In this document: piece after piece, positions 47,716-61,014 of the stretch
How the letters are laid out: each line of letters opens with the position of its first letter
Position numbering within the stretch: position 1 is the stretch's first letter
DNA from: Rapana venosa
Lineage: Eukaryota; Mollusca; Gastropoda; Neogastropoda; Muricidae
Assembly: GCA_028751875.1 (NCBI GenBank)
Contig: CM054155.1
Coordinates: 2,572,173-2,636,172 of the forward strand
DNA: 64,000 nucleotides
Direction of reading: 5' to 3'
Position numbers and translations under genes: made by a program
Notes under the pieces: model-generated
The model's database searches: none
What the model was told of the DNA's origin: nothing
What the model saw: the letters and a program-made list of their open reading frames with translations, nothing else

Positions 47716-47891
47716 GCAAGAGGAACGCCTCACGTAGCAGCAGTTTACGGGCATCCAAGGCCAGCTCGTGGACATCAGCCAACGCCACACTTCCCAGAAT
47801 TCCCAAGAAATCGTCGATGGCATCAGGGCAAGGCTCCTCCACACAGCAGTCCAAGATCATGAACTTTCTGCTAGGGGGCAGGAAAAAATGA
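47716..47891 (+). CDS. SPATA13/ARHGEF4-like: Rho-GEF last coding exon
   Basis: The acceptor is GTGATTTCAG|GCA. The phase 1 start completes GGC with the previous exon. It encodes KRNASRSSSLRASKASSW, ANATLPRIPKKSSMAS and ends KIMNFLLGGRKK before TGA (47889-47891). The tail is basic and Ser-rich, with several RxxS sites. Vertebrate relatives also end in a basic segment after the PH domain. Confidence 0.92.
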
Positions 47892-50458
47892 AGCAGGCTG
47901 CCGTGCCGTGTCGTGTCGTGTCGTGTCAGACTTTGGGCAGCTATTTCTGAGCAAGAGTCCTTCCTTCCTTCCACCAAACCTGAAATCAGTCCTCAGATGT
48001 GAAGACTGGTTATCTTTTCAGGAGGGAGTGTGAAGAGCTCATGTCAGTTCTACCAAAACCTTGCCAGGCTAAGAATGAATGAACAGATGTCAAGGCTTGG
48101 CAACAAATGGACATGAATTGTGTCAAAAGGGGAAGATGGCACAGAGAAAAGGCCTCCTGAACAGACTGCAGCGGTGCTGTAACCTTTTCCATGGAGCGAG
48201 CCACAACCATGCTGCTGTGAAGGTTCCTGATGTGATGTGGGCAGAGGGGAGAGTGAGTAACATCTCACCTCTCCTAACCGTCTGACAGACAGACTGAGCC
48301 TTTGAGTCCATTGCACATAGAAGGAGGAGGAGGAGGAGAGAGAGGGGGGGGTGAGGAAATTTGCCTCTCAGCGTTGCCATATTCTGGGTTACATGACTGT
48401 GATATACTGGAAGGGAGAGATCTACAGAGAGAAGCTAACAAAGAGCAGAAGACGGTGTTCTGAGCAGAGCCCCCACCCAACATGATGAACTATCGAAACA
48501 ACCAACATGGGACAGGACTTGTCCGGGCCCTTGTGAAACCAGACCAATGGCTGTGAATGGAAATGATACCTTTCTTTCTCCTCTTTTTTCCCCCTTCATT
48601 CGGATCAAAACTAGAAGAAGATACAGAAAAGTGAATGTCAAAGAAAGATGCGCCATATATGGTGATTCTGATGAAGACGGTGATTTTGGACAGCGGCTGT
48701 GTGTGGATGAATGGTGCCTACACTTCCAGTGTCTGTACCTGGAAACTGCAGACTGAGTGATGGCAGTGCAGGCATTGTGATGCTGCAGGAGTTGGGTGGG
48801 TGGGTGGGTGTGATGGAACAAGTTGCGTGGTGGTGGTGGTGGTGGTGAAGAAGGGGAAGGCCGCACTGCCCCCAGTTGTGGACCAAACGTACCTGAGAAC
48901 CTTCGGTGTGTGCAAAGAGCGACCCTGCAGTGAAACAAGAGGGGGTGTGCAAAGAGCGACCCTGCAGTGAAACAAGAGCGGGTGTGCAAAGAGCGACCCT
49001 GCAGTGAAACAAGAGCGGGTGTGCAAAGAGCCACCCTGCAGTGAAACAAGAGGGGGTGTGCAAAGAGCCACCCTGCAGTGAAACAGAGCGGGTGTGGCGA
49101 CTGACAAAGGACGCTGCGGGAATCTTTTGTGTTTTTTAAAGTAAAACTCTCTCTGGATCAAATTATCTCGTGGAAAAACCAGAAATCTTTTTCAGATCAC
49201 TTTTCATATGAATGGTCTGTAATTCATTAATGTTGTGATGAGGCTTTGTAACAGATATATATATGTTATGGATAGATAGATAGATAGATCACTTACAATA
49301 GCAATATTTGAATGAAGTTGTCTTTAAGTAAGAATTCTTGTCTTAAAAAAACAACTTAGCATCCCCACTCTAAGTTGTTAATTTAAAAAGAAAATAATGC
49401 GTGAAGGGGTGTTGTGATTTGGTTACTGGGGGTGAGTGTGAATACATAAAGTGCCTGTCTTTTAGACAACATTGTCACATATTAATCAATGACACAGTTT
49501 ATAATTCTGGCCTACAACCCAGCCCTCTGCTGAGAGGTGCGCTGAATGGAAGCTGTTCAGGACAGTTTGATTCTTCATCGTCTTCTTTCTGGAATCAGTT
49601 CATCTCAGTTCTGTCATGACTCACAGACAGGTTGGAGCGCCATCAAGATGGCACTCTGGGAAACAGGGAGTCATCAGAGTCTTCACAGGATTTAGGAAAT
49701 TCTGTCTACTGGAATTTGCTTTTATATATAATATATAGATAAGATTTTCAGTTTTTCCATTGTGCAACTACGCTGTGACTGGAATGTGCTGGTTCTTGCC
49801 CAGACTCCTTCCATTCTGTCCTCCAGCCTGAAGTACGTACATGTGTCATGTCTTTTTCTGTCGGGCGGCAGCTGCTGAGTCAGGTTGTGCTGGGGCTGAG
49901 TTGAGCAGCTGACAAACTTGCTAGCAACTTTTTCAACAAGTCCTGGGTTTTGCTTCACCCTCACTCTTTCCATGTGGAGAACAGATTTTAACATGGAGGA
50001 AAGACGCTGTGAAATAGGGTTCCTTTTGTGTCAGGTAATTTTGTGAATGAAGAGGAAATGCAGTTTGGAAGAAAGAAACTATGCAGCAGAAATTCTTTTT
50101 TTATAGCAGAAGAAATGAACAAAATGAAAAAAATCCACAAAAATACCATACACTTTCTCCAAGGTGGGAAAGACTGAAGAAATTTGTGGAAGAAAAGTGT
50201 GAATTTCAAGAAAGTCTGTTTTTACCAGAAAAATGGGGGGAAACTCTGTCTTCCCTCTTCAAGGGAAAGATAGTGTCCATGAAGTTCAACAGCTCTTTTC
50301 TTAGGGACGATGTGCTCAAAGAGACGGAGCCTAAGCTCCTGACAAGCGTGCTTTACGCAGAATCGCCACAGCCTGCTTCACACAAAATGCTGTCACAGTG
50401 CTCTACTCTCAGGCTCGCAGGTGGAAACTGTCCTCAGTAAAACGGGGAACAGAATAAA
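47892..50458 (+). other. Presumed 3' UTR of the Rho-GEF gene
   Basis: Continuous unique sequence follows the stop codon, with a 37-bp tandem repeat (48908-49098) and TATATA/GATA stretches (49254-49290). An AATAAA lies at 50453-50458, the first clear polyadenylation hexamer I noticed downstream. The true end is unknown. Confidence 0.5.
48908..49098. repeat. 37-bp tandem repeat, 5 copies, in the presumed 3' UTR
   Basis: The unit is AGAGCGACCCTGCAGTGAAA plus CAAGAGCGGGTGTGCAA. Copies vary at GCGACC/GCCACC and GCGGG/GGGGG. Confidence 0.92.
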
Positions 50459-52098
50459 TTAGTAAATGTTCATTACCTGGGACAGAAGTTGATCCGACTT
50501 TCATGTTGGTGCAGCACCAGATGGGTTCAGAAACTCAGTTTTATTCACAGTTACATGGTAGCTATCCATGATTTTCCCCACCTGCATTCTCTGTCTTGGC
50601 AGTGGTGGCCAGTGTATGGAACATCCCATACACAGCTAAGGATCCATGAGAACTTCACAATGAAATTCCTCACGAGTAGCTGTAGTGAAGATGTTGACCC
50701 ATGATTTCTTTTTCTTCTATGTTGATGCTTTTCTGTGCTTTGATGTAAGCAATCTGCTGTGTTCAGAAGAAGCTGCCAGATACCGTGATGTCAGTGTGTG
50801 TGTGTGTGTTTAGGTGTGTGTGTGTGTGTTTAGGTGTGTGTGTGGTGTGATTATTTGGGTTTTATTTTTGTGTATTCCTAGTGTGATACGCTAACTGTAG
50901 TGTATGAGTCCAACTTTTATGACATAGCTGTTAGAAAATTTAAACACATGTTGAAAATCATGCTTGCACAGCAGATGCACATGCATACTAGCGTGTGCAC
51001 CCATGCATGTGTGTGTACGCATGCTTGTGTGTGTTGACACACCTGTCAGCTGAAAGAACTGTTGATGACAAGAGAACAAAGCACAGCAAAAATACCTCCT
51101 TCCCAGCCTCTTATTACTTCCCTTTGTCTTCCAATTATTCCCCCTCCCTCCATCTGCCCATGTCTTTTTAATTAAACGGTACTTTCCATTTTATTGATTT
51201 GAGAGTGGTTCTGAAAAAAGAACAAAATATTCAAAAGTGCTTTTACATCAGCATTACATAGTTTTTCTGGGGCATTTTACTGATTTTTTTTTTAAAGTAA
51301 CAACATTGATCACTTCCATCATTCAGACCATGAAAAGATTTTTTCCTGACAGAAAATGACCAATTTACAGACAGATTTAGAGACCAACCGGAACAGAAGC
51401 ATTTTTTTCAGTGTTCTTTGTCTTTATCATTGTCATTTTTTTTAATCCACATTGGCAATGTCCGATTCCACTGTGACCAGGCTTTGTTCTTATTCCAGTC
51501 CAGTTTTACTGTCCCTCTCCGTTTTAGGTGAAGTGGACCATGTGTAATCAGGCTTCAGCCATCTTCTCCCATCTGCCCCCCCCTACCCCCACCCCTTCCA
51601 TCTCATCACCTGCTCTCCATCTCCTCTGGAGGGACTGAGGTACCCCCCCCCCCCCCCCCTCACAGTTCGCAAATCCTACATGACTCGGTCAAGAGTGCTA
51701 AATTAGCACACCCCTTCCTTTTACCTAGTCCAGGTGTGGTGGTCAGTTCCTGCTGTAAGTGCCACCAGCTGGGATGGGGTGGAGTCAATGGAGGACAGCA
51801 GCTGAGAGTAGCTGACAGTGGGGAAACTGACAGCTGTGCCCCCCACCCCCCCCCCACCCCATTTTCTTTGAGATTCATATTGATAAAGGAAACCGTTCTA
51901 ATTTTTAGTCTTTTAAATTTTCGTGACTGTCATATCCAGTTATTTGTAAAGTTCATTAGGAAATATTTCATTGAATATGATTTAACATATTTATGGCAAC
52001 ATCACTTACCAAAATTTTTGTGTGCACATGCAGGATGTCAGTTTGCTATGACAGTATATCTCAGTGTGTGTGCATGTGCATGCATGCATACGTGTGTA

Positions 52099-52105
<7 letters not shown>

Positions 52106-52156
<51 letters not shown>
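52106..52156. repeat. (GA)n tract
   Basis: A pure GA tract, preceded by a short GT/GCAT-rich stretch. Confidence 0.95.
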
Positions 52157-52157
<1 letters not shown>

Positions 52158-52815
52158 AAATCATTGATCATTACAAACAGAAGACTTTTCCATGGCTGGC
52201 AGTCAAGTTTATTTCTTCCTGCATAATTGAAGTAATTCCTTTTCCCCCACACCTCCTGATCTGCTAATGATGTGATGACAGACTCCATGATTGACAGTCC
52301 TGACTGCACGTACACAACATGAACTGTGTGATGATGATGATGCTGCCGCCACCACCACCTTTCTCCTTGTGTGATAACTCAGTTCGCTCTTGTCACTGGT
52401 GCTTATTTTGGCTTTGTTTTGCTTGGGAAAAAACTGTACATAGATCTCTTCTCCTTCTCATACTTTTTTTTTTTTTTAATTATTATTTAAAACCTACAGC
52501 AGTTAAGGTGTCAGTGGTTTTTTGTTCTTCTCTCCTTGTTTTGACAGATTGCCCCTGAAGTTGTTGTTTTTTATTTTATTTTTATTACATGCCCACTTTG
52601 TTGTTGTTGTTTTGGATGTGTTAAACATTACTGCCCAAGCGTAACACAGGTAAAAGGAAGAACGCTATTCAAAGTTCCGGCATCTTGAAAATCAAAGCTT
52701 GTGCTGTGGAAAAGCATGGTTGTTGGAGCTCCCCACCCCCATCCCCCCCCATCCCACACACACACACACAGATTTTTATGTAATCACCACTGAGCTTGGT
52801 TTCTAGCTGGCTGGG

Positions 52816-52976
52816 GGACTGTCTGTCTGTCTGTCTGACTGACTGTCTGTCTGTCTGTCTGTCTGTCTGACTGTCTGTCTGTCTGTCTGTCTGACTGTCT
52901 GACTGTCTGTCTGACTGACTGTCTGTCTGACTGACTGTCTCTCTCTGTCTGTCTGTCTGTCTGTCTGCCTGTCTGT
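52816..52976. repeat. (CTGT/CTGA)n tetranucleotide array
   Basis: About 160 bases of CTGT with CTGA variants at irregular positions. Confidence 0.94.
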
Positions 52977-52996
52977 ACAGCCCTCACAGCTGTCAA

Positions 52997-53050
52997 GTCA
53001 AGTCAAGTCAAGTCAAAATTTTATTTCCAGATGGTACATTGAATAAGCAA
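52997..53050 (-). mobile_element. Retroelement 3' end with (TTGAC)n tail
   Basis: The plus strand shows TCAAGTCAAGTCAAGTCAA, then AATTTTATTTCCAGATGGTA and CATTGAATAA. The same end lies at 28945-28993, beside the SH3 exon. The element probably extends further right in AT-rich sequence. Confidence 0.7.
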
Positions 53051-54550
53051 TGCATTTGCTTTTTTTCATCAAGCCATCTATCTAAGAACAAATTTCGTAA
53101 TGATTATACTAAGTCACTACATTATAGCATCATTTACCATTAAATTAAACCAGTAAAAAAGAAAAAAAAAGGAAAAAATCGTTAAGGAAATACATTGAAA
53201 ATACAAATTACCACATATACATATACATGCACACACATACTCATGCACACCTGTGCGCGCTCATGTCCACACACACATTTAAATAAAAATGTTTTAAGAA
53301 TTAAAAAAAGAAAAGCATAAAACGTCAGGTCAAACAAATTACTTCACTTACCTTTTCATCCATTTTTTCACGTTTATACTTTAGATATAAAAAAGGTACA
53401 GGAATAAAACGTTAGAAAATACTAGGCATTCGTCGTTACTGATAATATTACCTTCAATGAAGACCCTGTGTCCCAGTGTTCCAGTGGTAGCTGCCCCCTG
53501 TAAGGACAGGGGAGGGGAGATAAGGCAGTGAGGGAGAGGAGGTGGGCACCCCTCATCATGCTGGCCCTACAGGAGCTGACCTCTGACACCTGCCTATAAT
53601 TTCCCAGTTCCTGCCCCTTTCTTCTGCCTGGCCTGCCTGGTTTTTCTTTGGTTGTCTGTTCTTTCTTGTGATCTGCTTCTTTCAAGTGTCTACTGAAATT
53701 AATTTGATTTTTTATATTTTGCTTTAAATAGTTTGTTGCTGTTTTTTAATGTTGTCTCTCTTTCTGAGTCCTCCTATAGCCGTTGTGTAGTTTGAGTGAT
53801 GTTTAATGATGGGAAATGTGGTGTGTGCTGTCATGATCATTTCAAATTCAGCGATTGTTTTCACGTGTGATGTGGAAACCGTCACTAAGACTTATCTGTC
53901 TTCTTTATTTGTGTGTGTGCGTGCGTACGCCAGCCTCCCTACAACATGCTTGTTAGGGGGATGAAAGAAACTTGTGTTTTATGTCTCCATATGTAGAACA
54001 GTGATTGATTTTATTCAAATGTTGATTTTGTTTTTAGTTACTACTCCTGTTTGTTCATCTGAATATAGACATTGTCTCCGAACTACACTTAAAGGTGCAC
54101 CATAATTTTCAGATAATTGCAACAGGATGAATGCTTTTCATCGTGCTTTTTGTTGGTGTTTTTTTTAATTTTAAATGAATCTGCTGCATTCTACTTCTCT
54201 TGTTTCATTTCCAACAATGATATATGTTTTGTGTGTATGACAAAGCACAAGGCCAATACAATACAGAAAATTCACAAAACGCCACAGGGAAATTGGTTTT
54301 GTGTATATTCCTCAAAGCAAGCAGATTGATTTTATTTATTTGAGACCTGTAATAATTTTATTTATTTGTTTTCAATGTGTGTGACAACAGTGTAAGTAGC
54401 CCGGTCCTTTGGTCTGTTTCTCTGTTCTGGATGCCTGTGCTGTCTGTCTGTCTGGTCTGTACATAGATTACTATGGATGGTCTTTTTGGAAATACAGACT
54501 TCACAATGAACAGTGGCTCTGTTTGGGTTATGGTTTTGATAACATCTTTC

Positions 54551-54581
<31 letters not shown>

Positions 54582-55849
54582 ATGATGATGATGATGATGA
54601 TGGCACAAGTGTGTGTGCAATTGTCTGCACAGTGTATATTGTGTACATGTATGCATATTGACATTTTTTGTTGCATGTGGATATGTTTCAGATCAAATCC
54701 AAAGATGCATTTCTTCCTAGGATTTAACCATGGTCTTGACTCCACTCTGCTAGAAGTCCTTCAGAGGAAACTTTGAACCAAGCTCCAGCATGCAAATCAA
54801 TCTTGTGCACACATTTAAAGCCCACCCCTGTGTGCAAATCAATCTTGCATTAAAACCCTATCTCCAGAGGACAGCTATGATCTTGGACATCATGATCACA
54901 CCCTGCATATAATTTATGCATTAGTAAATCTGATTGAAGAAAATGGGTGCTGGGGCAGTACCACATCCTCACTCTAGTATATTAAAAATGAATATCAAGA
55001 CCAAGGAAACTAAATCAGGAATAGAGGATTAAATAAACAAAAATGGGGGAGGGGGGGGGGGGGTATAAATGTTCAAGGGAGGTAACCACTTTTTTCTTTC
55101 TTTCTTTTTTTTTGTGCTCATGCGCAGTACATCAGGAAGTTGCTTAATGGTCGTCTGCCACATGGGTTTGTTTGGCTGTTTTCAACACCAAAAGGAGTCG
55201 GAAGTTTTCATTGGACCTCAGGTAAATGTGAAAGCAGAGTTGAGAAACTAGATTGGGGAAACTGTAACAAACAAAAGCAAGTTGAATGATACAGTTGTTC
55301 TTGTTTTGCAGGACTTGTCTTCTTTATTAATTTTACACACTTAGCAAGGGATAGAAGTTGAAGCCAACTACGCCATACTTGTCTATGATTATGAATACTC
55401 GATTGAAGTAGCTGTTTTAAGAAAATATGAAGAGATGCATTTTGTGCCCTGCTCTTGGTTCTAAACTTATATTACATTGGTATCCTTCAGTCTCGGAAGA
55501 CTATGGAGTTGCCTTCTAGGTGTTGAAGTCTGGTACAGCGTCGGTTGTGGCTCTAAACTGTTCTAAACTATATTACCTGCTGATTGTGTATGTTAGGAGA
55601 GGGGACATGAACAAAGTTTGATGGTCATTGCCCTGTCTCTTTCCACCAACCGGCAGTTTGTTTCATAGCACAGCACCCTATTCTCAGCTGACTGCATTGG
55701 TAGATGTATCGGTTGTAAAAAGCGAGGGAGGTTTTGTTACAAGGAGCATGCATACCGATTAACAATACAATTGAATTTTACTATAATACCAAACACCATT
55801 GTAAGGGGTTTTTTTAGGTGGGGGGGGGGGGGGGGGTCGTTCCTTGGTC

Positions 55850-55950
55850 AGAGCTCCCAGGTTCACCAGTGGTGAGATGTTGTGTTTACATGCAGGACCA
55901 TTTTTGCTCATCTTTAACGTAGCTGCATTCCGACTTTGGGGAAAATATTA
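55850..55950 (-). mobile_element. SINE fragment (family at 25915/58155)
   Basis: AGAGCTCCCAGGTTCACCAG, TGGTGAGATGTTG and GCATTCCGACTTTGGGG match the tail part of the two longer copies. The tRNA-like head is absent. Confidence 0.6.
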
Positions 55951-56015
55951 AGCGTTTGACAGTCACAGTAGTTCAGACATTTTGTACAGAAATGTGAGTT
56001 CACATCTGTCTACTG

Positions 56016-56080
<65 letters not shown>

Positions 56081-56337
56081 TCTCTTTTTTATCATCTTTT
56101 GTTGGTTTGGTTTTTCTTCTCTTTTGTTTGTTTGTTTGTTTGTTTTGGTTACGGTTTTTTGGGGGTGGGGTAGGGGTGGGGTATTTTTAGGATTTTCTTT
56201 TAATTGCTTGCTTTGGGGGGGGGGGGAGGGTTGTTGGGGGGGGGGGGAGGGTTGTTGGGGGGAGCTGTTTTGAAAAGGGTTATTTCCCCTTGTTTTTATT
56301 GTGAGACTGTATAAGTATTGGGTTATTATTATTAAGA

Positions 56338-56656
56338 TGTATCCCTAACGGCGGGGACTGGATGTAAAAAAGCACATGTGTGCTTATTCATTATCCTCGA
56401 AATAAAAGAATTTGTCATTGTCATTGTCATTGTCTCTCTCTCTCTCTCTCTGTTGACTGTTGGCTGTGGCTGTCTATTTGTCTGTTTTGTTTGATTGTTG
56501 TAATATTTGATTGTTTAGTCGTGGGGTTTGTTTAAGTTGGGTTTTTTAAATTCATGCTGTATCCCCGATAACGGCGGGGACTAGATGTAAAAAAGCACAT
56601 GAGTGCTTATCCATATCCTCTGAAATGAGTTTGATTCCATTCGATTTGATTTGATT

Positions 56657-56670
<14 letters not shown>
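56338..56670 (+). mobile_element. Two retroelement 3' ends, each followed by (CT)n
   Basis: GGCGGGGACTGGATGTAAAA AAGCACATGTGTGC (about 56350) and GGCGGGGACTAGATGTAAAA AAGCACATGAGTGC (about 56573) are two copies of the same end. The first finishes with (TTGTCA)n and then CT repeats (56432). The second finishes with (GATTT)n and then CT repeats (56663). A third, more diverged copy is at 23038-23110. Confidence 0.75.
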
Positions 56671-56725
<55 letters not shown>

Positions 56726-56731
56726 CTCTCG

Positions 56732-56767
<36 letters not shown>

Positions 56768-57365
56768 TCGATAGTTTATCACAGGGAACAAAAAGACATA
56801 CCAGATAAACACTGATAAAGACAGCAGTCCACACACTCTAAATAGAAACCCCATTGAAGGGTAGATAAACAGACCAGGCCAGTCACTTGGTGGGCAAGTC
56901 TTTGTGCTCTGACTGGTGCCTATTTCTGGCGGTCAGGTTTAAAAATAGACGGTGTGATAGTAAGAATAGATCATACCTGGGGAATTTAGACTGTTGCATT
57001 TTTGATGATCTTAGGTTCAAATTCCATCAGGGTAGTTTCCATTGAATGCAACAGGACCTTCTTTTCTTAGATCACCGTGTACCTGTACATACATGTATAA
57101 AACTACGTGTCTCACCCTTTTACCCTTCAATGAAGAGAGGTGGGGGTGGGGGGAGTCTGACAAGGTGGTTTTGAGCACTGGTAATATGTCTAACCTTTAG
57201 GAATATTTGTACAAGGAATTTTCACTTTTTATCTTTCTTTTTGTTTCTGACATTTCTTTCTGTTTAGTCAGTCCATTGGCATGTGTTTGTAAGTTCTCTC
57301 TACTTGTCTGATCACTTGGTTGGTCCACATTGTAGCAAGTCATATAAATGGCTAATGCTTGCCCA

Positions 57366-57522
57366 ACCCCCACCACACAAACACACACACACACATCTGA
57401 GTGGGGAGAGGCACGCACACAAACACACACACACACATCTGAGTGGGGAGAGGCACCACACACACACACATGAGCACACAACACACCACACACACACACA
57501 CACCACACACACCGTGAGAGGG
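57366..57522. repeat. CA-rich tandem repeat
   Basis: Two copies of CACATCTGAGTGGGGAGAGG with CA-repeat spacers, then further CA repeats. Confidence 0.85.
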
Positions 57523-58154
57523 GACACACACATACACTCACTCGTATGCATTGGACACGGGTGATTTTTTTACAATTCCTCCACCACAATCCCTACTTTC
57601 CCTCTCCACTTTAACCGGAACACTCCAATCCTTCCCTCCCCCCCCCCCCCTAAACAAAAAAAACCACCACAAAAAACCCACCAACAAACAAAAAGTGGTA
57701 TCCTGAATCGAAGAAAAAAAAAGGGGGAGGGGGGTAGCGGGAATATCCCCAGATGAACAGAGACGAAGAAAAAGCAGACAAGGACAGCTGGCGACGGTTT
57801 ATCAGAAATGAAGGATTGAACGTGATAAAGTGGACACACAAAACCCGGCTGGTCGAGTCACCATTCACTGACTTCTGTCTCTGCTGTATAGACAGACAGA
57901 GGGATGGCCGGGCCTGGTGGTGGCATTGCGGGGAGTTCATACCCACGACAGCGGTGATGGAGACAGTTGAGGGGGTGTGTAGGTGTACGAGTGTGTTGTT
58001 TTGTTTTGTTTGGGGTTGTTGTTTTTTTTACGTGTATCAGGGCTTTTCCGTGTCATTTGCCTAATTGTAATAACCAGCGGGTCGACTAGTGCTTAATGTT
58101 GCTCTAACGACCGCTAATTATGCCATATAATTACACACACACACACACACACAC

Positions 58155-58507
58155 ACACGAGCTCCGGAGTTTGTCAATGGTGAGATTTTGCGTATGCTAC
58201 CGTTTTTGCCCTGCACCATGAGGGTAGCCGCATTTCGACTTCAAGGATGCATGCTGGGTATGTTCATGTTTCGGCAACCCACAGAACGCTGACATGAATT
58301 ACGGGATCTCTAACGTGCATATTTGATCTTCTGCATGTGCATATAGTCGAAGGCACTGGCAGGTCTGCACATGAAGTTAACTCAGGAGGTGGTAAAAATC
58401 CCCACCCTTAATTCACCAACGCCGCGGAGACTGGGAAGCCACGACTTCATGGGCCGGTCATGGGGTGGAAGTGGAAGGGTGTTGACCACTGGCTGTAGCG
58501 TCCGCCA
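58155..58507 (-). mobile_element. tRNA-derived SINE, second full copy
   Basis: It matches 25915-26268 over its length (GTGAGATTTTGCGTATGCTA, ATGCTGGGTATGTTCATGTT, ACGCTGACATGAATTACGGG, AAGGCACTGGCAGGTCTGCA). The minus-strand head CGGACGCTACAGCCAGTGG is recognisable, but the B-box region is degraded (AAGTCGTGGCTTCCCAG). A TATG/GTAT microsatellite (58509-58590) begins exactly at the head end. Confidence 0.8.
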
Positions 58508-58508
58508 C

Positions 58509-58590
58509 CTGTATGTATGTATGTATGTATGTATGTATGTCTGTCTGTATGTGTGTATGTATGTGTGTATGTATGTATGTATGTATGTAT
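58509..58590. repeat. (GTAT)n tetranucleotide array
   Basis: GTAT units with GTCT and GTGT variants directly next to the SINE head. Confidence 0.93.
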
Positions 58591-58649
58591 ATCTCTATTC
58601 TCACACCTGTCTACAGCAGAGGTCTCACTGGGGAATAATACATAACCTC

Positions 58650-60575
58650 GGCAACTGATGTTATGAACTGCCGAGAGTCATATAAAACTTCTTGAACAGT
58701 GGCATATTTTTCATGAATATCTATCCTTTCCTTTAAACAGATCAGTAAGGATTGGGCAATCAAACAATAAACGGTGGATTAAAAGAGATTAAGAACAGCA
58801 ACATGCTATATTTTAAAAATATTTGGTGTTCCATGCATTTAGCCTCATTGTATATATTAAAATTTCTACTTTCCGTGAGCAAGAAATGTTTTCAAAGTGT
58901 GTTTTCTTCATTTTGGAATGCATACAATTCATCAATTTAGCACTAATTTCATTCGAGGACAATGCGAGATTGGAATCAAAAGTTTCAATGTTGCAATCAG
59001 AGACACCTTGTTTTGCTAAAGAATCGACCAACTCGTCCAATAGATTCCACAGTGAGAAGGGACCCAGAAAAAAGTTATTTGTATGCCTTTGCTTGCAATA
59101 CAATGTATCAAGAATTTAATCTCAAATACAATATCTTTCCTTATGTTTCCCTGCCATTTCCTGTAGTCAGTGTCAAAGTTAGCTGATATATGTTCCCAAG
59201 AAGGCATTTGAGGAACCATCCGAAAAATTGGAATTGTTGTTGTCAATACCAATTTCTTTCATTAATGAATCTGTATAATTTTAAATTGGGAGCAGAAATG
59301 AAATATTGCATGCTCGTTTTGGATAATCAGTGTCTTGATTCATAAGAATTTCATCTTTTACTGAATTTGGAACAGAGAGATTTCGAATCAAATACTTTTA
59401 TATGGCCAATCTTCGTTGATCAGAAAGAGAGAGCAAATGTGTTAGTATTAGTTATGTTAGCATGGACTGGAACACCAAGTGCTATTTTTATGGCTTTACT
59501 GCCTAAACTTTGTAATTTTTTAAGTAGATAATCTGCAGCAGAAAAATAAACTTCTTGTCCATAGATTAATTTTGAGCGTACTAAAGATTGAGCCAAATGT
59601 ATCAATGTCTTGGTATCTTGGCTCCATGCCTGAGAACTTATTATTTTTAAAAAGTTCAGTCTTTTTCTACCCTCAGATATTAAGTGGTTGATGTGCATCT
59701 TCCAGCTCAGCTTTCTAGTTAAAATTACACCTAAGAATTTGACATCTGGTTTATACTTAAGCACTGTTCCTTCTAATTTCAGGATTGGTAATTTTGATGG
59801 GTCTTCACCATTATTAAAAAGCACCAGACATGTTTTTTCCGCAGATAATTCTAACGTATTCTCATTCATAAAACTACAGAATTTATTTAGCTCATCTTGA
59901 TATATTTTTTCAACATGATTGATAACTCTTTTTGCGGTGTTTTTCCGAACTGTAGTATTTATCCATATAGCGACATCATCAGTATACTGAACAACTCGTG
60001 TATCAGTTGACAAACAACTAGGACGGTCTTGTACCAGAATAGAAAACAAAATCGGGGCAAGCACTGATCCCTGCGGAATACCTAAATCGATAGACTTTAA
60101 ACGATGAGTAGACTGGACCCAGTTCAGTACAAATTGATCTATCAGATTAAAAAAAAAAGAAGATATTTATATAGCATTCCATTGATACCAATGTGCTTCA
60201 ATTGATGCAATAATTGTTCATGACAGACTCTATCATAAGCTATCTTCACGTCAAAGAATGTGGCTAATACGCTTTTTCTTCTGGAAAATTGTTTTTTAAT
60301 TTGATGGGTTAATTTAACTAAGTGATCAGAAGTACATCTTCCCTTTCGAAAGCCAGCCTGATTGGTTGGGATAACTCCTTTTCTTTTCACATTAATGAAA
60401 TAGACGCTTATGTATAATTTTTTTCCATTACTTTACCCGCTTGGGAAGTAAGAGCAATTGGTCTATGACTATCTACTGATGACCGCATCTTATCTTTCTT
60501 AAGGATTGGAACTACTATCGACTGTCTCCAGATATTAGGAAGAGTGCCATTTATCCAACAATTTTGGAAAAATGA
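58650..60575 (-). mobile_element. Degraded, 5'-truncated LINE with reverse transcriptase and RNase H remnants
   Basis: On the minus strand, from 60540 downward, are reverse transcriptase pieces: LPNIWRQSIVVPILKK, SHRPIALTSQAGKVMEK, NQAGFRKGRCTSDHLVKL, then LGIPQGSVLAP (about 60085-60053), and YTDDVAIW (from about 59986), the form of the catalytic YxDD box, then LKYKPDVKFLGVIL. Further down is an RNase H-like ITFFWVPSHCGIY (about 59070) and LVDSLAKQGVSD. RT followed by RNase H points to the I/Jockey-like groups. Frame breaks and the lost 5' half (no endonuclease) make it inactive. Confidence 0.85.
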
Positions 60576-60955
60576 AAAAAGTAGCTCGCGCGCGTGTGTG
60601 TGTTAAAAGACGCGGCAGAATCCTCTGCCTGAAATTGGGGCTGTTCTCCCCGGAAAGTAGAGTGCGTCCTGCAACAACAGCAGCGCCACCTTTGTTTGGC
60701 TGTTGTGTTTTGGGGTTTTTGTTTGTTTGTTTGTTTTTGGTCTTTCTTATGTACACGTGTACATGTTTCCACACCAGAGTGGCTTGTCTACAAAATGTTG
60801 TATGGGACAACTCTTCCTTGTTGCCCTGAGTTCTCTTACGTGCGCTAAAGGCATGTCACGAACGGGATTGTCTTACTCGAAAGACTATCATCCAGACCAC
60901 CACTCGTTACCTCTAGACCATCAATCCACCCAAACCTTAGGGGTGTGTGTGTGTG

Positions 60956-60958
<3 letters not shown>

Positions 60959-61013
<55 letters not shown>
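60959..61013. repeat. (GA)n tract
   Basis: About 53 bases of pure GA. Confidence 0.95.

Positions 61014-61014
<1 letters not shown>

Noticed and set aside
50081..50440. 119-codon open frame after the Rho-GEF stop codon
   Set aside because: No splice context, no recognisable domain, and it lies in the presumed 3' UTR; probably a chance frame.
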